NCBI GenBank assembly: GCA_013365325.1
Contig: JABVXV010000388.1
Span: forward strand, 1 to 53,033
Source: Dipetalonema caudispina
Lineage: Eukaryota; Nematoda; Chromadorea; Rhabditida; Onchocercidae
Direction of reading: 5' to 3'
DNA length: 53,033 nt
Shown: positions 1 to 13,921 of the stretch, piece by piece
Position numbering within the stretch: position 1 is the stretch's first letter
Layout of the letters: the number at the start of each line of letters is the position of its first letter
Notes under the pieces: generated by a model
The model's database searches: none
What the model saw: only the letters and a program-made list of their open reading frames with translations
Told to the model about the DNA's origin: nothing
Position numbers and translations under genes: made by a program

Positions 1-238
<238 letters not shown>

Positions 239-1452
239 ATAGATAATAATGGCAGTTTTCACCTGTTGCTTGAGATTCACAAACCTTTAAAAAAAAAACA
301 AATTGAGAAAAAGATTACCATTTGAAATTAGTCTATTTATTAGATACTTTACTTCCAGTGTTAAATGAAAGTTATCGAAGTAACTAATGAATTCCTGTTA
401 TCATAACAATTTTTTTTAAAAAGAAGATAAGAAAAAACTAAGAAAACAAAAACAAAAAAAATAAATATTCTCTTAAAACCATATTTGCTTAGCTAACTTT
501 GTTTAGATTTGTTAAAATTCACGAAATTAAGCAAATGTATGGATGGATAAATAAGTAAACAAAGGAAAGAACGAACAAATAAATGTACATAAGGCCATTT
601 TCTACGATATAATTTCTTTTTCACAATGGAAAGAGAGAATGGAAAAAAACGAAAGAGAAATATTCGAATGGATTTTCTTTTACAATTAATTGAAATTGAA
701 GAAGCAAACAAACAAAAAATAAAAAAAAAAAATAGAATAAAACGAAATTGCATTGGTTAATTTGATGGATTGATTTTGAGTATAAGCTATTTTTCGTTCC
801 TTATATTCGATACGCTTGCAATAATCGAATAAATAAACATAAACGGTATCCACAATGACAGATAGTTATTTGGTAACAATAATAAAAAGGGAACCTCAAA
901 GGAAATGGATGGAATGATACGTAGATCGACCGATACATAATGAATAGTAGCTGAACTTAATAAATTATGCAAATGGATAATTCTACCAATGAATTGTACT
1001 ATAATTTTCCATGGTGTAACTCATGTTTTTTTGAAAATTTAAACCGACAATTATATATATTTTGGTTGATTTCTAAATTTAATTTTAATCGGAATCAATC
1101 TATTGTTTTCAATTAACAACAATAATTTTCATATATTAAAATATTTCGTAAATGAATAAAAATTTGTTACAGTTTTGTAATGAAATATTTTTGTATCGCA
1201 TCAAATTTGTTAAATTTGCAAAAGAAATTTGTGGAATAATTTTCATATCACTTGTAAATTAATTAAATAACCTATTATAATTGTGATTATTCTATAATTG
1301 GAGTATAAATTATAATGTAAGTAAATGAATACTTTGTTATTGTTTTTTTTTTAAGAACCAGTAAGTTTTAATCTGTTGAATTCAATCAACATAGCAACAT
1401 TCCGACAGGAAGGAAAGAAAGAGAGGGACAAGCACAACAAACATTAAAATAC

Positions 1453-1474
1453 ATATATATATATATATATATAC
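1453..1474. repeat. (TA)n microsatellite
   Basis: Eleven or so TA units, perfect, about 40 bases from the CA tract. Confidence 0.95.
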
Positions 1475-1510
1475 ATAATTTTAACCTGATCAATGGTCAT
1501 TTGGATGTGA

Positions 1511-1551
1511 AAACACACATACATACATACACAAACACATACACACACATA

Positions 1552-1590
<39 letters not shown>

Positions 1591-1604
1591 ATACACATAC
1601 ACAT
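1511..1604. repeat. (CA)n compound microsatellite
   Basis: A run of ACAC and ACAT units, perfect in the middle and interrupted by CAT at both sides. It produces a Val/Cys/Tyr-repeat frame on the minus strand that is not a gene. Confidence 0.95.
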
Positions 1605-2220
1605 CCATTGGATATAAAGAGTTTGGCGGTTTAAGATGAGATTTGAGATGAGGGTAAATTTTGAAGAACAAGTTTCCCTCCGTTATACCTGGACAGGTTA
1701 CCATTCTCCACATTATTTACTACAACAAGTTTTATGCAATATTAGGAATATAAAAATCCATTCATAAACATATGAAATAATTTTTAAATGAAAACATAAT
1801 GAAATTTTAATTTCAAAATATTATTGAATGTAATTTCGTTCTAATTTTAGTTGAATGATAGTATTTGATTTAAGCATAAAGTGAGTAACAGTGTTTAGTT
1901 TTGATTTTAATTAAGTAAAAGGATTTATATGTTTTATGCATTTTGTTGTCAAGTAAAAATTGTTTACGGATTAATTCAAATGTTTAAAAACAATTGTATG
2001 AATACTATATCAACATAAGGGTATGCAGATATGTATTATTATGATAATCATGATTATATATCATAATTAACTAAATTCAGCTGTGTCAACATGGCGATAT
2101 ACAGAAATGTATCGTCATTATGGTAAAGATAGAAAATAGAATATGTACAGTATGAATAAATAATCAAAAAATAGGAAATGGTTGATGAAATACACAGAAA
2201 AGGAATGATGGGATAATGGG

Positions 2221-2307
2221 TTAGTGGCGCTGCTCAGCTGGTACATTGAATAATAGATTTGACAGTTGTCGTCGATACCGGGAGAAAGAGGATGAAAAAA
2301 TTGGCAT
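2221..2307 (-). CDS. Doubtful 28-codon ORF, possible first exon
   Basis: An ATG-initiated frame encodes MPIFSSSFSRYRRQLSNLLF followed by eight more residues ending in EQRH and a stop. It is richer in GC and Arg than its surroundings, which is the only reason to list it. Two GT dinucleotides inside it could act as donors, so it could be the first exon of a minus-strand gene running off the left end. I found no partner exon and recognise no family. It could well be chance. Confidence 0.15.
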   Translation of the reverse strand: MPIFSSSFSRYRRQLSNLLFNVPAEQRH

Positions 2308-4885
2308 GAGTGGTAAAATTTGAAAATTTCACAATTTTAACTGTTTAGTGAACTTTAATGTCTCCAAATATTTCCCGCCATATTTTCAACTTCTATATAC
2401 AAAATGATAAATTTATTCTTTGTTTCACGGAAGCTATGGAAGAGCATAGATTGATAAATAGATTGTTGAAAGATAGTAAAGCTCGATGGTAAAAATGTAT
2501 GTATCAATGATGAGCAATGACGATGATGGCGGGCAACATTTAACGATCCATTCGGCATCGATATATGCTCATTGAATCATAAAATCACCGGATAACTAAT
2601 TAACCAACTAACTAACTCTGCTAAATTTGCTTATTTGTTGACTCATATTTTTCAAAAGAAAAATAATATCCCGTTTGATATCTGAAAAATTTTTGATTTC
2701 AATGATGTATTTAACCATCTATACATATATAAATATGTATAGATTGACTGATTGATTGGATTTGATTACTCAATCAATATTTGGTTTGCTAATTTTTAAC
2801 GTATTCAAGGGTGTTTTAATTATCTAACATCATATATACTTGCTGTACATTCATTTATTAATGAATTTGATCGGAATTGTTTCTCATTAGATGTATAATA
2901 GAGATTATCAATATTATCATTATTATCGAATAATAATAATATGTGGGGTGATTCATGTAGAAATTAATAAATTAGTTCGAATTATGATTGGAAGCTAAAT
3001 TTGAAGAAAAAACTGATCATTAATAGCTCATGAAATGGGAAATGCTAAATAATTCCCCTAAATAATTAGCAAAAGAAAAAACTAAAAACATTTTTCTATT
3101 AACACTTATTGATAAAGAAGCTTCAGTTGTTGACATTGAACTAACTGTTAGCATAACAGTGTCAAACTTATATATGCAACAATTTTTCTTTTTTTCTCTC
3201 CGCTGATGTTTAATATCAAAGGAAAAAAAATTTTGTTTTGTTTGTGCATCATTTTTTGTTTAACAAATAACAATGTATAAAATCGAAGACAAAAATATTC
3301 AATTCAATATGCCTGAGCGACATAATTAAATTTCTAAAATATAAAATGAAATTTTGCTAAATTTCAAATAAAATAAAATAAACAGAGATGTGGAAATCAA
3401 ATATCTCTCCATAGATAGTAAAGCTAATATATATGAATTGCATATAGCCCTTCTATCGTTCCTGCATCAGAATCAAAATGCCATGACAACCAGTGAACCC
3501 ATTCAATTAGGTGGATACCTAACAATTTTAATTAATTCTCAACTGCTTTTTTTACGAAATAAAAGTTTCATTAACAGCTAAACAAGTTGAAGATAATTCT
3601 TCCGATTTAATTTACCGGATTGGTTTTAATAGCATATTTCCGGATGTCATTATTATTAGTAAATTTCATGTCCCGATTTAATGGAATTGAAGACATACTT
3701 TACTTTAAAAAAAGTTCTGTAATTACTGTGAATTATTTTACCTCATAACTATTGCAGTGAAAATGAGGATTTAAAAAAACAAACGATTAAATAAAATTTT
3801 TATTATGAATTCCTTTTAAAAAGTCTTTGATAATGAAATTAAACAGTTAAGAAGAAAAATCAAATTAACATTATAGGATTGTTATAGTATATTAGAATTT
3901 AAAGGAAGTAAATTATTACACGACCATATGTACAGCTGTAACATACATTACATTTATTCGTCATAATCAATTAGCATTTTAAGACTTGCAAAACTTTTAC
4001 TACTTATGTTTATGAATCAACTAAATTACAATTTGGATGTGATTACCTCTTTTTGTTATTAAACTCAGTACCAAATGACAATTTTACCATCAAAAAAGAT
4101 TGATCAATTTTACGCAAATATCAAAAGAAAAGTTCCTAACATGAAAAATATAATATAAGCTACAATTAACTTTTTGCCTTTTACGCGTAGAAGTCGAGGA
4201 AAAATATATCAGATAACTGCAAAGACGGAAAGAAAAGAAAATCTGCTTTTTTTTCATTTTTTTTTTTTTTCTTATCATATCATTCGATGGAAAAAAGAAA
4301 AGATTTATTAAATAAAATAAATAGAAATGATAAGTTAAAATAAATTTACGGTAGTTATTTTGGTCAATAACCTCATTTTGAAGGTTGATAACATAGGAAT
4401 GGACAAAACAAGCAGATAGACGGATACGTTGACAAATGAACACCCACGCACACACACACATATATAAATACATGGACAGACATAAACTTATGAGTAGGAA
4501 ATAATTGCATTATTGTTGCTGATTATTACTGTTGTCATTACAATTGAAGCGTTGTATATTCATCATTTCGTCAGATATATCCTATCTCATCTATTTCATC
4601 CATATATTTATTAGCCCAAATCATTGATCCAAGTATTGTTAACAGAAATTAAATTGAATAATTGCTGGAAATTAGAAAGAATTAGGAAAAAATGGAAATT
4701 ATTAATAGTTCATGAAATAAAGAAGTAAATGCATTGATAAAAGAACTATGATAGAATGGGGAAATATTCCTAAATTATTTTCACATAATATTTTAAATTT
4801 TGGGACTCAAATTTATATAATTTAAATTTGTTTATAACAAAAAAACCTATTGTGTAATAGATAATCATTTAATTAATATATTTCA

Positions 4886-4913
4886 CGCGAAAGTTATTCG
4901 AATAACCTTCGCG
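4886..4913. repeat. 28-bp GC-rich palindrome
   Basis: The arms CGCGAAAGTTATTC and GAATAACCTTCGCG pair around a central TTCGAA with a single mismatched pair. CG dinucleotides are rare in this AT-rich neighbourhood, so the element stands out. Its function is unknown. Confidence 0.8.
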
Positions 4914-6288
4914 AAGGATGGAATAATATATCTCTTATAATTAAGTTAATTAAGGTTTGAACCGATTCATTCCATTGTTAACATAAATCCTTCAACTTAC
5001 ACTCATTTTTATCTTAGAACAATTACTATTATTAATTGCTTATTCTTTCTGTTGCAGTTGTATTACTAATTAAGGTTTTATTACTTATACAAAAATTATT
5101 TTCTTTTTGGGTATGAAAAACAACTGTTTCATATTATTTATGAATTAACCAACAAAATTCACCAATATTCGTTAATTACCAAGTAATGCTGCTCAAATTC
5201 AAAAATACTTTCTAACTTCTCATCACGGCAAAAATACGCAATTATCCATAAAAATGTTTAGATGGTAAGAATAATGTTCAAATGTTATTAATCGAACTAA
5301 TTGACTAATTATTTTGATTTGAATAGAGAGAACATTAAACATGAATACAGATTATAATCTATTTAGAAAAAAGTAATCCTTTCTTCTTAGCTATCTTTAG
5401 ATATTATCAGAAACAAATGGTATCGTGTCGACTGCATCAGTTTCATGTAATGAATTACATTGATGAACGACTCTTTCAAAATTATTATAAGAAATTTAAA
5501 AATTAGACAAGGCTGATATCAAATGAGAGGTAAACTTAGCAGAAAATAAAATAATTAACATTTAGTAAGTTATTGTGCTTATTATGATAAGTCGGAGAGA
5601 AGAATTTAATGGCGAAAAGTCATTTCCTCGGGTCGATTTAATAAACAAATTTTTTTTGGACCGATTAAATTTACGAATGCTGGCTTATGTGTTAGAATGA
5701 AATCCACTTAGCGGTTAAATGTTACATGATAGAACCAACATTGATTTAAAAATTTTAGTAAAAGTTCTCAATAATGACGAAAAAATCCTACCACTGCAAC
5801 TATAAGTTAGCTCGAAATCTTCTACACTTTGTAAGTTGCCACACGATGCAGCATTGCTTGAAGCAATGAATTACAAAGTTTTGGAACTATAGATTATTTA
5901 CTTAAGATTTGTCAGTGTTGAATATCAGGCAACTCCAGATTTTGAAATCTTTATTGACAAAATTCAACGAATCAAAAACTGGAATTTCGAAATTTCCACA
6001 AATTTAAAATGGTTTTAAAATGATGCAAAGCTCGCAATCCAAATTCAAAAAACTTGCTACAATTACTTAAAACATTCACATTTTGCAGAAACAAATTTCG
6101 TATTTTAGGAATGGAGTACATGTAAAAATTAATTCTAATAAACTTTCAACTATTCAATTAAACTTTAAGCCGGCCAATTGATTTTAAGATTGAAAATAGA
6201 ATTTTGTAAACATTTATTATGAAGAAGTTGTAGAAAAATCCGTACTACAAGTTCAAATATCTAGTATTTTGCAATAACTAATTAAAAA

Positions 6289-6294
6289 TTTATT
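6289..6294 (-). terminator. Candidate PAF1 polyadenylation signal
   Basis: AATAAA on the minus strand, about 185 bases beyond the PAF1 stop codon. This is the first canonical hexamer I found downstream. Real 3' ends need transcript data. Confidence 0.4.
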
Positions 6295-6476
6295 AGCACT
6301 ATGAACAGTTTCCAAGTTTGAATAAAAAAAAAGGAAAAAAAAACCGCATTCAAGCAAGATGGATCTCAAAATAAAGAAAGAAAGCATAATGGGAATTTCT
6401 CACTTTTACTACCACCCTTCAAACATTCAAATAAATTCAACAAAAAATGAAAATTAATACAGCGCTAACAATGAGC

Positions 6477-6662
6477 CTAATCATCATCATCGCCATCATC
6501 ATCATCATCATCACCATTATCATCCTCACCATCATTACTAGAATCACTTTTCCCGGAAGCCTCATCATCATCATTATTATCGTTATTATCACTTCCAAGC
6601 ACATTACTATTATGCACATTGCCGCCGCCATCATCATCATCATCATCATTATCATCACTTTT
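6477..6662 (-). repeat. GAT-rich low-complexity coding repeat in the last PAF1 exon
   Basis: Runs of GAT/GAC codons, with some GGT and AAT, encode the acidic Asp-rich tail of PAF1. The codon repeat also opens frames on the plus strand (Ile/Met/Thr-rich) and in a second minus frame; those are shadows. The repeat is prone to length variation, and its final [11 protein letters not shown] runs directly into the stop. Confidence 0.85.
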
Positions 6663-9600
6663 TGTACCTTCTGATGCTGAATCTTCCTCCTTTTCCTCTT
6701 CACTACTACTTGCATTATTAACTTTCAAACCTGAAAATCAATAATAATTTATGAAAAATTGCGAATCATCAGAACCACTCGTTCTAATGCAATGTGTTTC
6801 ATACAGATAATAATCATAGCTAATGTCGGACAACTTTGTTAACGATTACCTCACGAAAAGGACTAATGATGCATCTGTTAAATTACTCCATATAATCTTA
6901 TTAAATCAATCAAACGACAATGGAAAAAACATAAGACCTCTTGTTGTTTCATCATCTGATTCATTCTCATCATCATCTTTCTTCGCTATTTCTTCCATCG
7001 TTTCTTCCTCATGGCTTTGCTCACTTCCTTCACTTGAACCTTGCTCAGATCCTTAAAAACAAATTTCATATACGATCCAAATTTTTCGATTTTAAAAAGT
7101 ATAACAAACAGCTGCACAAATATTTAACCACTCATATTTTGAATGTTTTAGTCCTAGGCAATTTTGAAAGTACTGCATACGGATATCTAAGTTAAAAGTA
7201 AATTAAACGCATATAGCATCGTAATAAAGAGATAAGTGTAGAAGTGTAAGAAAATGGTCCCATAATAAGCAGATATTAATCATTCCGCCAACAAAATCAT
7301 AATTTTTAATATTTGAAAATCGCTATATCATATCCTATGTATTTATCACAATCCAAAGGGTGACTAACATATGTTCCACATAATTTGTATAAACAAATAT
7401 CAATGTCTTTATCACACCACATCAATAGGGGAGGGAAAAAATAGTTTGATCTTTTGCTAATCTTTCTTTTCAACGCCTTTATTTCCACTTTCTTGCTTAT
7501 TTTCAACTAGAATCATCAACATATTATATATATATTTCAAACTGAATAACAACAATACTTAAATAAAGTAAGCTTCAAGCACAATCAGCAGATGTCACGC
7601 ATACGGCACGCTACTATGTTTACTGAATAAATACAATAGACAATCAATCCTAAAGGAGTTCGTCAAATCTATTCTATCCCTCTCATATTTCAAATACTAT
7701 TGCAAATTCTCTTCTCTCCTATTACAATCTTCTTTCTGAACTACCTCTAATAACAATAGAATAGAAGAGACGAGAATGAACAAAATAGAAATCTTTTATT
7801 TCACCTTGATTCAAATGCAAAGTGCAAACATTTAATTATTTACAACTAGTTAGTCTATTCGAGCATGTGAAGCTTTCAACGTGAAAATACTACAAATTTA
7901 AATAGCATTTGCTAGATTTTGAAACACTTTCTATCTTTTTCAACTCAATCATTTCTCTTTATTGTTTGTTGTGGATTTATTGGAATTGTTCTCTTTATTT
8001 CACAGCATGCATTCTCATTTCGCAGCATGCAATCTCATTTCACAATATTTTATTATGTCCGATTCGTAAAGGAATAAAGAGGATTTTAAGTATGAATGAG
8101 TGAAGAGAGAGTAGTTAAGAAGCAAATTTCCTTAGCGAAACAAATAAACAAACCATATCATATTATATTGGTGGTAATTCAAATACAGAAATAAGTTCAA
8201 AATTTAGGAGCGAAAAGAGGGAAGTGTTTTAGCTATGTGTTAATTCCAGAAATGCTCTTTTCTGAATATTAAATGCAGAACATTTAAAGTCTCAAGAACA
8301 AAAAATTATCCCATACTATGCTAATATTCCGCGCTATACGATTTTTACCAAAATTTAAAGTGATCTAACTTAGATCGTAAACCATCCATTAGATCTTTTG
8401 TTCTTAATGTACCTAATTTGATAGGAATATCTGAAGCTTTTGCAGTTAACTATCTGAAAACACAAGTTACTGTTCCTAAATTTTGTTCTTTAGGTTAGGA
8501 TTGATCTACAGACTTGGAACATCAGGCACTTTCATGATGTCTACGATTTTGATTTTTTCAGTCAAAACATCATAATGTCTTGAAAACTGGTCACTTCAGG
8601 TGAAAGCAAACTTCTTTGTTTGTTTTTTTTTTTTTCTTTTTAGAACTCAGACTGTCTTCAATAGTTGTTGTTAACTGTACTACCGTGTTTCGCCCTTCAA
8701 GTAGTAAACAATCACCTTTTCTGCATATTATTTCTAGCCCTAAATGCAAACTGCTTACAAAGATTATCTCTCCGGTTTTCGCCGATCCTCTGATAGTAAA
8801 AGTAACCAGTCGAAAATGTGGGTAGCACTTCTTAGCAAACGACGAACTATCCTAACATTACAAAAACCATGCACTTAGTTTTGATTTCATATAACAACTA
8901 TTGTACTATTATAAGTAAAATGTAATATAAATATACAAACGATCTGTTACTTTGCACTTGCGCTGTCAACATGTTTCTTGGACATTTGTTTGCATCTCTA
9001 TGGGTATAATCGCATATGAACGAAAGAAAAAAAAAAATTAAAACGGTTAACTGTTAGAAACCGTAATATATCGTCAAATGATAAAAGGCACTTCAGAATG
9101 CTTAAAGACATGAGTAGCTGAATAGCTCAAGAAAATAACCTCAAATATAAGTGCCGTAAATAAGATGTGATATAAATATAAAAAAAAAGTTTTAGATAAT
9201 GTGCAAAAGTAACTGAATATGAATAAAGCGCGTACATCCAAACAACACCGTATATCCAAATAATACATAATTAAGTACACAAGAAGGTTGAAATGGACAT
9301 TACTCCATATAATGATATAAAAATACAATTGGAAAGAAGAAAACGGAAAAAAACTTACCCTCGTCATCTTTTTCATCGTATGGATGCAATAAGTTGTTTA
9401 ATCGTTCTTGCTGAAATTGATTAAAGGGAAAATTCAACCATCATTTTACTATCTAACAAAGAGTCGACATTATGCCAAGTATTCATAATATTATGACTAT
9501 ATACAAACTACTGACAGTAATTTTTTAACTCAGGGAAAACTATCAAAAAAACTAGATCTACATGAGCAGCTGTTAAAATTGAGTAATTATAAAGAAATCT

Positions 9601-12600
9601 TACTTTCTTTCATATTATTAAATCCCGAAATATAACTATGTCAAGTGCTTCCGTCCTGCATTATTTCCCGATCTACTCTTTCTACTATATGCATAAAACA
9701 CTTCTAGAAATTAGCTGAATAACTTTTCTTTTTTGTCAGAGAACATTTCGTGATGCCTATATCGACAGTCCACTAAGCTAACAATATACTTCACTAACTA
9801 TCTTTTTGGAATCAAAAACGCAAAAGACAGAGATTAAGTTGGCTCACCTGCGCATTCAGTTCATTCTCGTCATACGCACGATTTCGCACCATTAACTTTG
9901 TTTCTTGCTGAAATTTGAGTGAAAAAAAAAGAAAACTGTTCGGAGGCAACAAAAGATGATAAATTCAAACTGAATTTCTCAGATAATATTTCCCGATTAC
10001 ATCACACAGTATTTTCATTCTCGTATTGCTTACCAAAAACATCGCCCACTTTACTTTTCATTTCATAATTACCTCCCTTCTTTCAATGTGTCACATAAGG
10101 TCTAGTCACTGTCAGCGAGCAACAAAAAAATCTCGAAATTTCAAGCAAAAAAATAGTGAAGCATGCTTCTCCATTAACAATAAACAATCCGAACCACTAA
10201 TCGCTTAGCAATAAGAGAAGCAAATAAAACGGTTTAATGGCTGGTAATGTAAGCCTTTTTCGGAAGATCAACGAATGCAGTTGTAATGCTGACATTAAGA
10301 ATTCACTCATTACCAACTGTATGAACAACAAAAACAAGCTTAATCTTCCTCCCTGGATTTTTTTCCTCCCCACATATCTACATTTCATAAAATACTCGTA
10401 CAAATCAAGATCTTACCCGTATTCGTTTAGTTTTCCGTCGATTTAACGAAACCTTTGTTTCTAGCTCATTGTAGTAGACGGCACCATCACGAATTGTAAA
10501 TAAGAAATTGTCTTGTTCATATCCTTTTGTTGATTTATTTCTCACCAACCAGTTATAATCCCGAACTGATTGGTATTCATACCTGGAAAATTATGTCACT
10601 TAAAGAGAAAAACATGTATTTCACTGAGAAATTATCTTCAATCAGAATTACTTATGAAAAAATGGATCTTAACTTTTAATTCAAAACATCAAAAGCTTAT
10701 TTCTAATGCAATTTATGATTTCGATGATAACTTGTATACTTAACAGTCAGTCTTCCGAGAAAAAGCATGAAGCAATAACTCATGAGTGCCTTAAAAAACA
10801 GTTTCCTGGAAGATTTGTATTTCCCTGAATTACAAATTTTCATTGTTCTTTCGCAGCTTCTGCATAAATTTCAAACTTACACATAATCAGAATCGAATTC
10901 AAGACCATCTTCTGCATCTTTCAAACGTTTATCCAAAGTTTCTTTGGAAGGCAAGAAGTACGTAACAAACTGTTCACCTTCTTCGTCCATCATACCACTA
11001 AAAATAATCGTGATTTGCCAAAACTACTCCTAAATCATTTAGTTGGTCAAATGTTCCCCAGAGTGGCATGAATATATTTGGAGACGACATCAATAATCTT
11101 TTTTTTTAGCACCAATCGTTTTGAGCTGCAAACACTTGGCTGGTACTAGAGAACATCTGAGAACGATTACTTAGCTAGTTTAGAGCTCGTGGAACGTGTA
11201 ACTCAAAGCATTTCAACATCTAGCAGTCAGTTAACAACTTCAAAACGGACTCAATTTCATAGGAGAAAAACCTATCATTAATGTGCAGATACTGTGAAAT
11301 CGGAATTGCTAATAGGATAGAAAAGTGATATATAAATATCTAAAGTTTATTTAGTGACTGAATCATTAATGTGCAGATACTTCAAATTTAATTCAGAAAT
11401 TTTCTTCAGATGAAAGTTTACTTAAGACTTCAACTACCGTGAGCTATAATGCACGTTAGAAAAAATCCTAAAAAAGTACCGTATCAGTGCCTGTGGCATT
11501 AGCGTTTGCGCATCAACTTTTTCATTTTGTGGTATTGGGTCACCATCAAAAACAACTAATGCAAAGGGATGCATCCAGTTCTGAAAAAAAATTTGTTTAA
11601 ATCCAAGAAAACTTTTAAATCATTATTATTTATAACCTCTCATTTTAACTAACTGAACGAAAAGGCTATCCTGTATGTTCCGAAGCACCTAACAAATCTA
11701 ATAATCTTAGGTAACAGGAATTGCTGAAATTATTCCTCTATCATTTTGTCACATAACTCAGCATTCATCACACTATAGTATTAACCATATTCCACATAAG
11801 TAATGAACACCGAAATTTCAAAACTGTTGCAGGAATCACCCAAACTAAAATTGTCAAAAAATTGTGCTTCCATAAATAATAGTAAAACCTACATCAAAAT
11901 CTGGCAATAGTGGCAGCTCCTCAATGGACGTTACACCTTTCTTCGTTGGGTGATGTAATACTGTTTTCGTTGCCTGAAAAATATTCCACAAATATTCCTT
12001 TTTTCATTTGCATAAAATTAAACCGTTAACTTGAAGCTATCTCATGAAATGATGGATGAACAAAGCGAATGATCACTAAAACTTAGTCAACTTTTCTGAA
12101 AGCAACCATATACTACATGTCGGTGAAATGTACTTACATCATCAAATGTCTTGTTAATTGCTGCAATTTGTGATGCTCGATCTCTGTACAATACATCCGT
12201 CTGGAATTTCTTCTTTGTGCTATAGCCAATCTGGAAATTTATTCAGTATATTTATTGTGCTCATTTTTTATAGATAGGATCTGCTTTAGTAAAGCAAACA
12301 GTGATCACTAAAATTATGACAAAAATATACAAAACCAAATTCCGACGAGAAAATGAAGCAGCGTGGATAATCCATTCACGCTTGTTTCTTAACCGAAACT
12401 TTACGATCAAAGCGAAATCGATGATATTAAGGATAGGCAGAGATCAGAATGAAAAAATAAACAAAGAAACATTCATGGAAGGTAGCCAATAAATTGGAAG
12501 TATTAATGAACAATGAAAGCTAGCAATTAAAATGAGTAAAAAACTAACCCTAGTTTCTTGCCTCTCAGCTGATACGCCAAACCTAGTAAATTCCGAACTG

Positions 12601-13921
12601 ATATATTCCGTTTTCCTCATCCATGGCACCATTTTGCTATGTTGCAAGGATCTTTAAAAGAGAGCATATGTTTTTAAAGAACACAAAAGAAGCAAATAAA
12701 TCAAAGGAAAATATGCAAACCTCCGTAAATTCTGAGGATTTGCTTGCTCATCTTCGAGAAGTTCGAGATCAATGGGATGATGCTATAACAGAAAGTTTTC
12801 AACAAAATCCCAGAATAAACTTTTAAATTTCAGTTTTCTTCCTTCAATCATGATTTTTTAAACTAAAATTTCAAATATTAAAAACGATTTCCGGCAGGCA
12901 GCACTTATCACGTTATGATTAGGATAGATGTATGAATGCAATCTATGAATGTAATATACATTCATGTATAATCCTCCAATGGCTTTAATGCACCTATCCA
13001 ACTTGTTCAATCCAAAAATACCGTTCCATCCCTGTTCTATTTTCAATTATCACTAAAATCAATCGCTACTTGCAACATAAAAGAAATCAATCATCATCAA
13101 CGACCGTCTTCGAGCAGAAAGAAACAAACATACACACCTTTTTCGGGCTATCCGGATTAATGTAATACGTTTCTGGATTGATAAGATCAATATTAACGCC
13201 ACAGTCCGGTTCGCAGAGTAATTCAAATTTGAAATTTTTTTCCAAACTAGATGATTTGTAATCTGTAAACCTAAAAAGAAAGATGTCTTAGACGAAGAGA
13301 TAAGAGAGATCACTGTAACCTTACAATAATAAAAACATCCCTTCGTCAAATTTATCACGTATATGAAAAAATTACTTCCATTTTTTGATATATTAATAAA
13401 TGCAGCAGAAAAAGCAAAATAATAAAACAAAAAGCATCATCAATGAATAAAAGAAAAAATGTGCAAAATATGCTAAAAGCGAAATTGTAAGAAAAAATAA
13501 TCCAAATAAGTGAACGAAAGTAATCTACCATTGAAAATTCATGTGCTAAGTTGCATGTTCAAACTAACCTGCTTAAAGAAACAAACGGACATGCTAAAAA
13601 TTTCGTATCAAAAGGTATATCCGGCAATGCATTGCTGTATTTAACACGACAAAGAAAATCAGTTTTTCTGCAAATAAAATACATTATGTCATAGGAAATT
13701 ACATGAAATACTGTGGTTAGAAGAAGGAAAATCATTTCGATAATCAAATTTTGTTTATTGGACAGTGTACTTCTGCCGATACAGCGTTATTACGAAGGGG
13801 AAATTTATAATATAAGCCAGGAAAAAATAACAAACATTGGACGCTCTTCGCGACCATTTACAGGATGACGGCGAGGTGTCCCAGTAGTCGATGATGAACC
13901 AGATACATCGAGGTTGGCCAT
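6477..13921 (-). CDS. PAF1: RNA polymerase II-associated factor 1 (Paf1 complex subunit)
   Basis: PAF1 is a core subunit of the nuclear Paf1 complex (with LEO1, CTR9, CDC73 and usually RTF1), which travels with elongating RNA polymerase II and supports histone H2B ubiquitination and H3K4/K36 methylation. Fourteen exons join in phase: 13921-13836, 13667-13569, 13270-13138, 12782-12721, 12651-12549, 12230-12138, 11973-11893, 11580-11480, 10997-10881, 10582-10417, 9907-9848, 9410-9359, 7051-6938 and 6730-6477. They give 1,521 nt and 506 residues, close to human PAF1 (531). Family landmarks include [18 protein letters not shown] (34-51), [46 protein letters not shown] and [18 protein letters not shown]. 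Residues from about 368 are acidic, ending in Asp/Gly/Asn repeats, as in the family. The start is supported by a TTTTGCAG acceptor directly before the ATG. All introns are GT-AG, from 69 to 509 bp except intron 12 (2.3 kb). I identified it by recalled similarity to the human protein, without a search. Confidence 0.95.
7997..8037. repeat. 20-bp tandem duplication in PAF1 intron 12
   Basis: Two adjacent copies of TTTC(A/G)CAGCATGCA(T/A)TCTCA. A third, degraded start (TTTCACAA) follows. Confidence 0.75.
8635..8837. other. Coding-like GC-rich insert inside PAF1 intron 12
   Basis: About 200 bp have clearly higher GC than the rest of the intron and are open for more than 60 codons on both strands. 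On the minus strand the frame contains [20 protein letters not shown] and, further on, [20 protein letters not shown]; it closes at a stop just past a poly-Lys stretch. On the plus strand a strong T-rich acceptor at about 8641 leads into a 61-codon frame containing [20 protein letters not shown], closed by TAG at 8824. Neither frame has a clear start. It is not needed for PAF1, whose exons 12 and 13 join in phase without it. It could be a relic of a transposable element or a nested-gene fragment; I do not recognise the family. Confidence 0.4.
11274..11381. repeat. 20-bp exact direct repeat in PAF1 intron 8
   Basis: ATCATTAATGTGCAGATACT occurs at 11274-11293 and again at 11362-11381, 88 bp apart. 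The sequence between the copies is not repeated. Confidence 0.85.

Larger units (their letters stand above)
239..6476. other. Gene-poor left flank
   Basis: Most of this 6.2 kb is AT-rich sequence without a convincing exon. The short open frames here have the Phe/Ile/Lys/Asn composition expected from base content alone, and I could not join any of them through splice signals. It contains TA and CA microsatellites near 1.5 kb, a small GC-rich palindrome near 4.9 kb, a doubtful 28-codon ORF near 2.3 kb and the probable polyadenylation region of PAF1 just below 6.48 kb. I see nothing else. Confidence 0.6.

Noticed and set aside
1444..1713. 89-codon minus-strand frame with Val/Cys/Tyr repeats
   Set aside because: It is a translation of the CA and TA microsatellites.
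6437..6715. Met/Ile-rich minus-strand frame and Ile/Thr-rich plus-strand frame over the PAF1 tail
   Set aside because: Both are alternative readings of the GAT/ATC codon repeat in the last PAF1 exon; the Asp-rich frame joins upstream exons in phase.
12623..12826. 67-codon plus-strand frame with a charged, protein-like sequence
   Set aside because: It is the antisense of PAF1 exons 4 and 5, whose minus-strand frames match the PAF1 family.
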